This document shows, piece after piece, positions 32,189 to 40,482 of a DNA stretch of 64,000 bases. The notes below the pieces were generated by a model. The model did not search any database. It had not been told where the DNA came from and was given only the letters and a program-made list of their open reading frames with translations. Positions within the stretch are counted from its first letter, which is position 1. Every line of letters starts with the position of its first letter. The DNA is from Lutibacter oricola. Its GTDB lineage: Bacteria > Bacteroidota > Bacteroidia > Flavobacteriales > Flavobacteriaceae. Position numbers and translations under genes: made by a program. The stretch covers positions 202,434 to 266,433 of the forward strand of contig NZ_FNNJ01000004.1 in the NCBI RefSeq assembly GCF_900106565.1, in the 5' to 3' direction.

Positions 32189-33331
32189 TTAATAGGTGTT
32201 ATAATCTATAATTTCAATACCATAACCTGTCATTCCAACACGTTTTCTAAAGCTTTTTGCGTTTGAAAGTACTTTTAGTTTTGTAATATTTAAATCGTGT
32301 AATATTTGTGCTCCAATACCAAAATCTTTGTCATCCATTTTTAAGCTTGGTACGTAAGGGGCATCATTTTTCTGACTTTCTTTTAAAATTTCAAGTCTAG
32401 ATAATAAATTAAAAGATTGGTTTTCTTGATTGATAAAAACAACAGCACCTTTACCAGCATTGTTTATAGCTTCAAAAACTCGTTTTAACTTTCCGTCAGG
32501 GTTTTTAGTTAAGGTTCCTAAAATATCGTTATTTACCAACGTAGAGTTAACTTTTACAAGTACTTCTTCATCTTTATCCCAAGAACCTTTAGTTAATGCT
32601 AAGTGTACTTGATTGTTGGTAGTTTGCTTATATGCACGTAAATCAAAAGTTCCAAAGCGGGTGTCAATTTCAAATGAATCCGTTAGTTCAATTAACGAAT
32701 CGTGTTGCATTCTATACTCAACAAGATCTTCAATAGAAATTAGTTTTAAATCTAGTTCTTTGGCAATAGTAACTAATTCAGGTAAACGAGCCATTGTACC
32801 GTCTTCATTCATAATTTCTACAATAACACCAGCCGGTTGTAAACCAGCCAATCTTGCTAAATCTATAGCTGCTTCGGTATGTCCAGTACGTCTTAATACA
32901 CCACCTTCTCTAGCTTTTAAAGGAAAAATATGTCCTGGTCTACTTAAATCATGCGGTCTTGTGCTTTTATCTGTAATTGCTTTAACTGTTAAAGCTCTAT
33001 CTCCTGCAGAAATTCCTGTTGTTGCACCTTTACCGTTATAATCTATACTAACTGTAAATGCAGTACCAAGCGGATCGGTATTTAAACCAACCATTAAATC
33101 CAACTCTAATTCTTTACATCTACTTTCAGTAATTGGTGCGCAAATTAATCCTCTACCATTGGTAGCCATAAAATTGATCATTTCAGGAGTAACCATTTCG
33201 GCAGCACCAATAAAATCTCCTTCATTCTCTCTGTTTTCATCATCTACAACAATAACAACTTTACCTTGCTTAATATCAGCAATAGCTTCTTCAATTGTAT
33301 TTAATTTAATTGTATTATTTGAATTTCCCAT
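32189..33331 (-). CDS. ribB: 3,4-dihydroxy-2-butanone-4-phosphate synthase with degenerate GTP cyclohydrolase II domain
   Basis: Residues 1-208 are a complete RibB: DDENRENEGDF (metal and phosphate site), RPGHIFPLKAREGGVLRRTGHTEA and NEDGTM are present, so it should make the four-carbon precursor of riboflavin. Residues 215-380 align to RibA but have lost the three zinc cysteines (residues 261-281 read VNSTLVNNDI then LGTLTKNPDGK) and the RQEGRGIG loop. GTP cyclohydrolase activity is therefore not expected, and a separate RibA is needed elsewhere. It is encoded 3 bp downstream of the LptF/G-type permease gene. Confidence 0.9.
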   Translation of the reverse strand: MGNSNNTIKLNTIEEAIADIKQGKVVIVVDDENRENEGDFIGAAEMVTPEMINFMATNGRGLICAPITESRCKELELDLMVGLNTDPLGTAFTVSIDYNGKGATTGISAGDRALTVKAITDKSTRPHDLSRPGHIFPLKAREGGVLRRTGHTEAAIDLARLAGLQPAGVIVEIMNEDGTMARLPELVTIAKELDLKLISIEDLVEYRMQHDSLIELTDSFEIDTRFGTFDLRAYKQTTNNQVHLALTKGSWDKDEEVLVKVNSTLVNNDILGTLTKNPDGKLKRVFEAINNAGKGAVVFINQENQSFNLLSRLEILKESQKNDAPYVPSLKMDDKDFGIGAQILHDLNITKLKVLSNAKSFRKRVGMTGYGIEIIDYNTY

Positions 33332-33334
33332 TTT

Positions 33335-34777
33335 TTAAGATTCCTTATTTTTATTGAATTTACTGAAGATTTTTTTAAATTTATCAAGGATGTTATCTAT
33401 ATTAAAAACACCCATTCCTGTTGTAGCTCTTCTTGTTAAAAGAATTCCAAAAGGAAGCATTATTATTGTTGAAACCCAGCTGGCTAAAGTTGCAGAAATT
33501 GCACTTTCTTCAGCTAAATTTTTTCCTAATTGTGAAATAAAGAAATAGATAACAAAAATTACAATAGACATTATCATGGGTAAACCAAAACCACCCTTTC
33601 TAATAATAGAACCCAATGGTGCACCTACAAAAAACAATACTAAACAAGCTAATGAGAACGAAATTCTATTGCTAAATTCAAAATCGTAAAGGTTTAATAA
33701 TTTTCGTCTGTTTTTAAATGAGGTTTTTTGATTATCGCTTCTTTCTTTTAATCTATTAAGTAAGCTTAAAGATTGATCTACAACCAATAATTTATTATCG
33801 ATATTAAAATTATCTAAAATTTCAGGTTGTAAATTAGTATATGTAGAGTCGTGATATTTGTAAAGTTTACCAGCTCGCATAGTTTTATATACATTTTTGG
33901 CGTTGTTATTTACATACTTATCAAAATCTATTTTTTTCTCTTTTGAAATATCGCTAAGTTGTTTAATACTTAACATACCTTGGTGTGTTGTAACCAAAGT
34001 ATCGTTTAATTTTTCTGAATCGTTAAAAGATGAGATATCTATATTTATAGAGTATTTGTTAAAAGTTGCTCTCGAAGCAGGCATTTTAGCTCTGTCTTTA
34101 GGTAGCATTCCGTTTTTTACATGTTCTTCATAATAATTTCCGTTTTCGAGTGTAAGTGTCATATATTTACTTCCTTCATCACTAGAAATTATTCCTTTTT
34201 CGGCAGTAATAACTTTATGTTTACCTTTTCCAAGACTTAAATCTGCAATTTGAACATTTTTAAGCAGGTTTTCTTCTTCACCATATTTTTCTTCAAATTT
34301 AATGGTGTAACCAGGAATTTCGGTATTAAAAACACCTGGAACTAAAGCTAGCGCAGGTTTTTTCTTTTTCATATTTAAATATAAATTCTTTTGTTTTAAA
34401 GTGGCCCAAGGAAAAACATTGTTCATAAAAACAAAGTTTAGAGAGCTTAATAAAAGTGTAAGAATTATAAGAGGTCTAATAACTCTTTTTAATGAAATAC
34501 CAGCAGATTTAATGGCTGCTAACTCGTAGTTTTCAGATAAATTACCAAGTGCCATAATAGACGATAGTAAAATACCAATGGGTAGGGCAGTAGGTGTTAA
34601 CGTTAATGCTAAATACCAAAGAAATTTTAGAATAAAAATAGTGTCAATTCCCTTACCTGCAATTTCATCAAAGGCAAGCCAAACAGCCTGCATTATTAAA
34701 ACAAAAAGAACCACAAAAAATGTGGCCAAAAAAGGTTGTAAAAAACTTTTTATAATGTATTTATCAAATATTCTCAA
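33335..34777 (-). CDS. LptF/LptG-type lipopolysaccharide export permease
   Basis: The 480-residue YjgP/YjgQ-family protein has three N-terminal and three C-terminal membrane helices around a periplasmic domain. It begins MRIFDKYIIKSFLQPFLATFFVVLFVLIM in shape, with a typical ALPIGILLSSIMALGNLSENYELAAIKSAG segment. It takes lipopolysaccharide from the LptB ATPase toward the periplasmic bridge; LptF and LptG cannot be told apart here. It lies 3 bp upstream of ribB and directly downstream of lolA. Confidence 0.88.
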   Translation of the reverse strand: MRIFDKYIIKSFLQPFLATFFVVLFVLIMQAVWLAFDEIAGKGIDTIFILKFLWYLALTLTPTALPIGILLSSIMALGNLSENYELAAIKSAGISLKRVIRPLIILTLLLSSLNFVFMNNVFPWATLKQKNLYLNMKKKKPALALVPGVFNTEIPGYTIKFEEKYGEEENLLKNVQIADLSLGKGKHKVITAEKGIISSDEGSKYMTLTLENGNYYEEHVKNGMLPKDRAKMPASRATFNKYSINIDISSFNDSEKLNDTLVTTHQGMLSIKQLSDISKEKKIDFDKYVNNNAKNVYKTMRAGKLYKYHDSTYTNLQPEILDNFNIDNKLLVVDQSLSLLNRLKERSDNQKTSFKNRRKLLNLYDFEFSNRISFSLACLVLFFVGAPLGSIIRKGGFGLPMIMSIVIFVIYFFISQLGKNLAEESAISATLASWVSTIIMLPFGILLTRRATTGMGVFNIDNILDKFKKIFSKFNKNKES

Positions 34778-34779
34778 TG

Positions 34780-35433
34780 CTAGTTAGTTTCAGAAATTGT
34801 ATACTTTTTTTGTGTAGCGTATTTTGCTTTGTCAAAAGTAAATATTTGATCACTAATATTCTCATTAACTCTAAAACTATTTACAGTTAATGTTGTAATT
34901 GTATTATTTGTACCTTTTTCTATAATATTATAAATGTGTTTAGTTTTTACATCAATACCAACTAGTACACTTGTAATTTCGCTGTTAGAATCTATTGGCA
35001 TTAATTGAACGTATTGAATTTTAACTCCTTTTATGTTTTTTAAGTCACCCATTTTATAAGTGTATCCATTTTTGTAAAACGAAAACATTTTTGAAGGTGT
35101 TAAAGTTTCTTCTTCATTATCTCCTGGGTTTTGAATAATAACTTCTTCATCTTCGTGAATAATTAAGTACAATTTTTTTCCGTCAAAAATTTGTTCTGTA
35201 CCCATATAATTAAGATGGTAAAAATCACCTTTTAACGTAACATTACCTTTTGTTTCTTGGTGCACATCAGCATCATTGTTATCTAATTTATGGTTAAATT
35301 CAATATACATATTGTTATAACCTTCAACTTTTTGAGCAACTTCATCTAAAAGAGCTTTTGCTTCTGTTCCATTTTGGCTATAACCTACAACCGTTACACT
35401 TATAATTGCTACTAATAAAAATAATTTTTTCAT
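34780..35433 (-). CDS. lolA: LolA-family outer-membrane lipoprotein carrier
   Basis: The 217-residue periplasmic protein has a signal peptide (MKKLFLLVAIISVTVVGYSQ) and a LolA half-barrel fold: EAKALLDEVAQKVEGYNNMYIEF, TKGNVTLKGDFYHLNY and QLMPIDSNSEITSVLVGID. It shuttles lipoproteins to the outer membrane or a related target. The ftsK-lolA-lptF/G-ribB order appears to be conserved in many Bacteroidota, from memory and not checked. It starts 11 bp after ftsK. Confidence 0.88.
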   Translation of the reverse strand: MKKLFLLVAIISVTVVGYSQNGTEAKALLDEVAQKVEGYNNMYIEFNHKLDNNDADVHQETKGNVTLKGDFYHLNYMGTEQIFDGKKLYLIIHEDEEVIIQNPGDNEEETLTPSKMFSFYKNGYTYKMGDLKNIKGVKIQYVQLMPIDSNSEITSVLVGIDVKTKHIYNIIEKGTNNTITTLTVNSFRVNENISDQIFTFDKAKYATQKKYTISETN

Positions 35434-35444
35434 GTTTAAATATC

Positions 35445-37871
35445 TTATGATCCTTCGTTATCTAATAATTGATTTAAAGCCATTTCATCTGGAATTAAAA
35501 CTTGTCTAGCTTTACTTCCTTCAAAAGGGCCTACAATACCTGCAGCTTCTAATTGGTCTATTAACCTACCTGCTCTATTGTATCCTAATTTTAATTTACG
35601 TTGTAATAAAGATGCTGAACCTTGTTGTGCGTGTACAATTAATAATGCTGCATCTCTAAACAATTTATCTCGTTCGCTTATGTTTATATCAAGACTTGTG
35701 CCAACTTCTTCACCTACATATTCAGGTAATAAGTGAGCTTCAGGATACGCGCGTTGCGAACCAATAAAATCGGTTATTTTTTCAACTTCAGGAGTGTCTA
35801 CAAATGCACATTGTAAACGAATTACTTCGTTACCACCAGAGTATAACATATCTCCTTTACCAATTAGCTGATCTGCACCTGGAGCATCTAATATTGTTCT
35901 AGAGTCAATTTTTGAAGTAACTCTAAATGCTGCTCTTGCAGGAAAGTTAGCTTTAATAATACCAGTAATTACATTAACTGATGGACGTTGTGTTGCAACA
36001 ATTAAATGAATACCAATGGCACGTGCTAATTGTGCTAAACGAGCAATTGGCGTTTCAACTTCTTTACCGGCAGTCATAATTAAATCGGCAAACTCATCAA
36101 TTACTAAAACTATATAAGGTAAAAATTTATGTCCGTTTTCAGGATTTAGTTTTCGAGCTTTAAATTTAGCGTTGTATTCTTTAATGTTTCGAACCATAGC
36201 TAGTTTTAGCATATCGTAACGAGCGTCCATTTCTATACAAAGCGAATTTAAAGTGTTAATTACCTTTGTTGTATCTGTTATAATTGCTTCTTCAGAATCT
36301 GGTAATTTTGCTAAATAATGTCTTTCAATATGGTTGAATAATGTTAATTCAACCTTTTTAGGGTCTACAAGTACAAATTTTACTTCAGCAGGATGTTTTT
36401 TATACAATAATGAAGTTAGCACAGCATTTAACCCAACCGATTTACCTTGTCCAGTAGCACCAGCCATAAGCATATGTGGCATTTTAGCTAAATCAACTAC
36501 AAATGTTTCGTTAGAAATAGATTTACCTAATGCAATTGGTAATTCCATTTCACTTTCTTGAAATTTAGCTGAAGAAATTACCGATTTCATAGAAACCATA
36601 GTTGGTTTTTTGTTTGGCACTTCAATACCAATAGTACCTTTACCTGGTATAGGTGCTATAATTCTAATACCTAAAGCAGAAAGTGATAAGGCAATATCGT
36701 CTTCTAAATTTTTAATTTTTGAAATTCGAATACCAGCATCTGGTATAATTTCATAAAGTGTAACGGTAGGACCAACAGTAGCTTTAATTTTGGCAATACC
36801 TATTTTGTAATTATTAAGTGTTTCAACAATTCTATTTTTGTTGGCTTCGAGTTCTTCTTGGTTTACAGAAATAGTTTCGTTGTAGTCTTTTAGTAGATTT
36901 AACGTTGGAAAAGCATAACTACCAAGCTCTAGAGTAGGGTCAAACTCACCAAAATCCTTAACAATTTTATCCGATAAATTTTCTTCTACATGTTTTTCTT
37001 CAACAACTTGCTCTATTGCAATTTCTACATCTTCTGTAGTTTCATCTTTTGTGGTTTGTTCAGAGGGTTTAGTTGTAAGTGTTAATTCCAATTCTTTATC
37101 CTCAACAGTTTCACTTTTTGTAGTTGTAAAAGGTTCCTCTTTAATAATAGGTTCTATATTATCGACCTTAAGATCTAAGTTGTTTTTTTCTTCTGTTTTA
37201 GTTGAAGTAATTGGTTCTGAGACTGTTGTAGTATCAGTATTTTTTGAAGTGGTTTTATCTATTTTGTTAGCAGCAATAGTTGCGGCTGTTGTTTTTTTAA
37301 TTTTTTCAGGCGTAATTTTAAATCGTACTACTAAATAAGCAACAAGTAAAAATAAAAGTGCTAATACCAATCCTGTTTTTCCTAAAAACTGTTGAAGGTA
37401 ATGGTTGGTTTCAAAACCAATAACTCCAGGTAGTAATGCACTTTTGTTGGCTAAAAATCCAAAAGCAATAGAAAACCAAATAATACCTAAAATTCCCCAA
37501 CCCCAATTATTTTTAATTCGGGCTAAGCTTCCTTTTAAAAATATTAATAGTCCAGAAAAGAATAAAAGAAATGGAAGGTATAATGATGATATACCAAAAC
37601 TTTTGTAAATGAAAAAGTGACTTAAACCTGCACCAATTTTACCTAATAAGTTTTTTACAGTTGTTTTTTTATCTGCAAAGTTTGCTAACTGACTTTGATC
37701 TTCTTTCCAGCTAAATAAGTATGAGATAAAAGATATTAATAAGAATACTGAGAAAAACACAATAAATGCACCAATAATGGTTTGTGTTTGTCTATTTCCA
37801 AAAAATGCTTTTATTTTTTGAAATCGAGGTTTACGCTCTTTTTTTACGGTTGTTTTTTTAGTTTTTGCCAT
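35445..37871 (-). CDS. ftsK: FtsK/SpoIIIE-family DNA translocase
   Basis: The 808-residue protein has four N-terminal membrane helices, an acidic and Thr/Glu-rich linker (about 195-300), the motor domain with Walker A GATGQGKS and Walker B VLVIDEFADLI, and a C-terminal gamma winged-helix domain (LLQRKLKLGYNRAGRLIDQLEAAG in outline). It pumps chromosome dimers at the division septum. The length and all domains are normal for the family. Confidence 0.95.
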   Translation of the reverse strand: MAKTKKTTVKKERKPRFQKIKAFFGNRQTQTIIGAFIVFFSVFLLISFISYLFSWKEDQSQLANFADKKTTVKNLLGKIGAGLSHFFIYKSFGISSLYLPFLLFFSGLLIFLKGSLARIKNNWGWGILGIIWFSIAFGFLANKSALLPGVIGFETNHYLQQFLGKTGLVLALLFLLVAYLVVRFKITPEKIKKTTAATIAANKIDKTTSKNTDTTTVSEPITSTKTEEKNNLDLKVDNIEPIIKEEPFTTTKSETVEDKELELTLTTKPSEQTTKDETTEDVEIAIEQVVEEKHVEENLSDKIVKDFGEFDPTLELGSYAFPTLNLLKDYNETISVNQEELEANKNRIVETLNNYKIGIAKIKATVGPTVTLYEIIPDAGIRISKIKNLEDDIALSLSALGIRIIAPIPGKGTIGIEVPNKKPTMVSMKSVISSAKFQESEMELPIALGKSISNETFVVDLAKMPHMLMAGATGQGKSVGLNAVLTSLLYKKHPAEVKFVLVDPKKVELTLFNHIERHYLAKLPDSEEAIITDTTKVINTLNSLCIEMDARYDMLKLAMVRNIKEYNAKFKARKLNPENGHKFLPYIVLVIDEFADLIMTAGKEVETPIARLAQLARAIGIHLIVATQRPSVNVITGIIKANFPARAAFRVTSKIDSRTILDAPGADQLIGKGDMLYSGGNEVIRLQCAFVDTPEVEKITDFIGSQRAYPEAHLLPEYVGEEVGTSLDINISERDKLFRDAALLIVHAQQGSASLLQRKLKLGYNRAGRLIDQLEAAGIVGPFEGSKARQVLIPDEMALNQLLDNEGS

Positions 37872-37887
37872 TTACAGTAATATGTCA

Positions 37888-37895
37888 CAAAAATA
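37888..37895 (-). promoter_or_regulatory. -7 promoter element of ftsK
   Basis: TATTTTTG on the minus strand is an exact TAnnTTTG match 17 bp upstream of the ftsK start, suggesting an internal promoter in addition to read-through from tpx-dgkA. Confidence 0.4.
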
Positions 37896-37923
37896 TAAAA
37901 TTAATGCGACTGTGGTTAATTTC

Positions 37924-38292
37924 CTAAATAAATTTAGGTATGTAAATTATTAAACCAATAATTACGGCAAATATTGCAGCAAAAAATGCAGCTCCAGCAG
38001 AAATATCTTTTATTCTACCAATTTCTTTATGGTGGTCTGGATGTACGAAATCTGCCAATTTTTCAATTCCAGTATTTAAAGATTCTGCTACCAAAATTAA
38101 TGCAATTGCAAACAATTGAAACATCCATTCGGTAGCAGAAATATTCATTATAAACCCAACAATTACAACAATTATAGCAATAATTACTTGGGCAATAATA
38201 CTTTTTTCAGAAGTAATTAAAATCCAAAAACCTTTAGCAGCATATTTAAATGCTTTTATTCTGTTTAAAATAAAATTACTTTCTGTGTTCAT
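37924..38292 (-). CDS. dgkA: Diacylglycerol kinase
   Basis: The 122-residue membrane protein has three hydrophobic helices and the DgkA/UndPK signature (AESLNTGIEKLADFVHPDHHKEIGRIKDISAGAAFFAAI). It phosphorylates diacylglycerol or undecaprenol in the inner membrane. The last residues differ from the E. coli enzyme but the family core is complete. It lies 5 bp after tpx and 52 bp before ftsK. Confidence 0.9.
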   Translation of the reverse strand: MNTESNFILNRIKAFKYAAKGFWILITSEKSIIAQVIIAIIVVIVGFIMNISATEWMFQLFAIALILVAESLNTGIEKLADFVHPDHHKEIGRIKDISAGAAFFAAIFAVIIGLIIYIPKFI

Positions 38293-38297
38293 ATGAA

Positions 38298-38795
38298 TTA
38301 GATAGCTTTTAAAGCAGCTTCATAATTAGGTTCATCAACAATTTCAGGAACTTGTTCAGTATAAACAACTTTACCTTTTTCGTCAATAATAACAATAGCT
38401 CTTGAGTGTAAGTTAGCTAATGGTCCATTTTCTATAGTTAAACCATAAGCTTTACCAAATTTACCTCTAGCAAAATCAGATAGTGTAATTACATTTTCTA
38501 AACCTTCGGCACCACAAAAACGTGCTTGAGCAAAAGGTAGATCTCTAGAAATACATAAAACTTTTGTGTTTTCTAATTTACTAGCTTCTTCGTTAAATTT
38601 TCTAACTGAAGCTGCACAAGTACCTGTATCTATACTTGGAAATATATTTAAAATTACTTTAGAGCCTTTAAAGTCTTTTAGTTTTGCTTTAGATAAATCA
38701 GCTTTTATTAAGCTAAATTTAGGAGCTTCTTTTCCTACTTTTGGTAGTTTACCTACTGTTTTAAAAGGGTTACCTTTTAAAGTTATTTTTGCCAT
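38298..38795 (-). CDS. tpx: Thiol peroxidase
   Basis: The 165-residue atypical 2-Cys peroxiredoxin has the peroxidatic Cys60 (SIDTGTCAASVR) and resolving Cys94 (ARFCGAEG) at the spacing typical of Tpx. It removes hydroperoxides in the cytoplasm or periplasm using thioredoxin. It is the first gene of a long operon (tpx, dgkA, ftsK, lolA, lptF/G, ribB, DUF4369) and has its own -7 element and an upstream terminator. Confidence 0.95.
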   Translation of the reverse strand: MAKITLKGNPFKTVGKLPKVGKEAPKFSLIKADLSKAKLKDFKGSKVILNIFPSIDTGTCAASVRKFNEEASKLENTKVLCISRDLPFAQARFCGAEGLENVITLSDFARGKFGKAYGLTIENGPLANLHSRAIVIIDEKGKVVYTEQVPEIVDEPNYEAALKAI

Positions 38796-38824
38796 AATTT
38801 AATTTTTTTAATTTTTTGAATACT

Positions 38825-38832
38825 CAAAGTTA
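38825..38832 (-). promoter_or_regulatory. -7 promoter element of tpx
   Basis: TAACTTTG on the minus strand is an exact TAnnTTTG match 30 bp upstream of the tpx start. It lies between the start codon and the terminator of the upstream gene. Confidence 0.5.
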
Positions 38833-38843
38833 GTTTAAAAACT

Positions 38844-38873
38844 AAAAACTCTCGAATTAATTCGAGAGTTTTT
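38844..38873 (-). terminator. Bidirectional terminator after the peroxiredoxin gene
   Basis: A perfect 13-bp stem (AAAAACTCTCGAA / TTCGAGAGTTTTT, 4-nt loop) separates the prx and tpx transcription units. Confidence 0.88.
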
Positions 38874-38895
38874 TAAGTTAGTAGTAATATAATTC

Positions 38896-39528
38896 TTAGT
38901 TTTTAGAAAGGTAATCAGCAATACCTTCGTGTGTTGCTTTTAATCCTTCTTTTTCAGAATTCCAGTTTGCAGGACAAGCTTCACCGTTTTCTTCAGTAAA
39001 TTGTAAAGCATCTACCATACGTAAAGCTTCATCAACGTTTCTACCTAAAGGTAAATCGTTTACTATTTGGTGACGTACAATTCCAGCTTTGTCAATTAAA
39101 AATAAACCACGGTAAGCAATTAATTCTCCGCTAGCTTGTAATTGATCTTCATCATCGTAAAAATAATCTCCAGCTAAAACATCGTAGTTTTTAGAAATAG
39201 TTTTGTTTGTATCTGCAACTAATGGATAAGTAACACCTTGTATACCTCCGTTAGCTTTTGGCATTTGTAACCAACCCCAGTGAGATTGCTCAGTATCAGT
39301 TGAAACTGCAACTATTTCTACATTTCTTTTTTTGAAATCTTCTAATTTTTCTTGAAATGCAAATAATTCGGTTGGACAAACAAATGTAAAATCTTTTGGG
39401 TAAAAGAATAAAACTACATACTTTTTACCTTCAAATTGTTCTAAAGAATAGTTTTCAACAAATTCCATTCCGTTTACTACTGCTTGCGCATTAAATTTTG
39501 GTGCTTTTTTTCCTACTAATACAGCCAT
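38896..39528 (-). CDS. 2-Cys peroxiredoxin (AhpC/Prx1 type)
   Basis: The 210-residue protein has the peroxidatic Cys51 in FTFVCPTEL and the resolving Cys185 in GEACPANW, the classical 2-Cys arrangement. The YF and GGLG-type segments are present. It reduces H2O2 and alkyl peroxides; the partner reductase is not in the window. The neighbouring tpx shows that two different peroxide scavengers sit side by side. The C-terminus is of full length. Confidence 0.94.
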   Translation of the reverse strand: MAVLVGKKAPKFNAQAVVNGMEFVENYSLEQFEGKKYVVLFFYPKDFTFVCPTELFAFQEKLEDFKKRNVEIVAVSTDTEQSHWGWLQMPKANGGIQGVTYPLVADTNKTISKNYDVLAGDYFYDDEDQLQASGELIAYRGLFLIDKAGIVRHQIVNDLPLGRNVDEALRMVDALQFTEENGEACPANWNSEKEGLKATHEGIADYLSKN

Positions 39529-39565
39529 TTTATAATTTTTATATGGTTATTTAATTTTTGTGTTA

Positions 39566-39573
39566 CAAAAGTA
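39566..39573 (-). promoter_or_regulatory. -7 promoter element of the peroxiredoxin gene
   Basis: TACTTTTG on the minus strand, an exact TAnnTTTG match, lies 38 bp upstream of the start codon at 39528. Confidence 0.5.
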
Positions 39574-39711
39574 CATTTTTATATGTGTTTAAAAAGTTAA
39601 CTTAATTTGATTGTTTTATAATGAAATAGATTTTTTTTATACTAGTTATTAAACAACTTGAAATTGTGATTTTTATGGTTTTTCCGTGTGGTGTTATTTG
39701 TTAATATTAAT

Positions 39712-39719
39712 TAAATTTG
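39712..39719 (+). promoter_or_regulatory. -7 promoter element of the FAH-family gene
   Basis: TAAATTTG on the plus strand is an exact consensus match 40 bp before the start codon at 39759. A TTTG at 39697-39700 is too close (11 bp) to be its -33 partner. Confidence 0.45.
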
Positions 39720-39758
39720 TTCCTTTAAATAAGAAAACAACATATAAAAATTATAAAA

Positions 39759-40373
39759 ATGAAAATTTTAGCAATAGGTAAAAACTATGTAAATAATATT
39801 GAAGAAGTAGAGGGTTCAAAAAATGGACAACAAATTATTTTTTCTAAACCAGAATCAAGTATTGTTACTAATAATAAAAATGTAGAATATCCTGCGTTTA
39901 CTTCTAGCTTATTTTACGAAGTTGAGTTGGTAGTTAAAATAGGTAAAGAAGGTAAAAATATTGCTGAAGATACTGCTGCTTCATATATTTCTGAGATTGC
40001 AGTTGCAATAGATTATACAGCAAAAGATGTTTTAACTGCTTACAGAGATGTAAAAGGACCTTGGGATTTAGCAAAAGGTTTTGATGGTGCTGCACCAATG
40101 TCTCCATTTCAACCAATTTCAAATTTTAAAAATCTAGCTGATATAAAGTTCGATTTAAAAATTAATGGAGAACAAAAACAAGTAGGAACTACAGAGTTAA
40201 TGATTTATAATTTTGCTGAAATTATTGCGTATGTTTCTAAGTTTATGACATTACAGCCAGGCGATTTAATTTTTACTGGAACACCTGCAAAAGGTGCTGG
40301 TGAAATTTTTAAAGGAGATCATTTACAAGCGTCTTTAGAAGGTGATTTATTACTAGATTTTAAAATGGTTTAA
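39759..40373 (+). CDS. Fumarylacetoacetate hydrolase (FAH) family protein
   Basis: The 204-residue cytoplasmic protein is the short FAH form. Signatures are GKNYVNNIEEVEG, YEVELVVKIGKEGKNI, IDYTAKDVLTAYRDVKGPWDLAKGFDGAAPMSPF and GDLIFTGTPAKGAG, containing the metal-binding Glu and Asp residues. The family hydrolyses or decarboxylates small acylpyruvates, including oxaloacetate. The substrate cannot be stated. It has its own promoter and terminator. Confidence 0.9.
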   Translation: MKILAIGKNYVNNIEEVEGSKNGQQIIFSKPESSIVTNNKNVEYPAFTSSLFYEVELVVKIGKEGKNIAEDTAASYISEIAVAIDYTAKDVLTAYRDVKGPWDLAKGFDGAAPMSPFQPISNFKNLADIKFDLKINGEQKQVGTTELMIYNFAEIIAYVSKFMTLQPGDLIFTGTPAKGAGEIFKGDHLQASLEGDLLLDFKMV

Positions 40374-40400
40374 TACTTAAGTTAAACCTTCAAAATAACC

Positions 40401-40441
40401 AAACAGGAAACTATTTTTTATAAAATGTTTCCTGTTTTTTT
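40401..40441 (+). terminator. Terminator after the FAH-family gene
   Basis: An 11-bp stem (AAACAGGAAAC / GTTTCCTGTTT) with a 15-nt AT loop is followed by T-rich sequence. It lies between the FAH gene and the MATE promoter. Confidence 0.72.
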
Positions 40442-40456
40442 GTAATTAAATTCTTG

Positions 40457-40464
40457 TATCTTCG
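40457..40464 (+). promoter_or_regulatory. -7-like element of the MATE transporter gene
   Basis: TATCTTCG is a one-mismatch copy of TAnnTTTG followed by CACC, a context often seen after Bacteroidota -7 elements. The TTG start codon lies 19 bp further at 40483. Confidence 0.35.
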
Positions 40465-40482
40465 CACCCCAAATAAATAATT

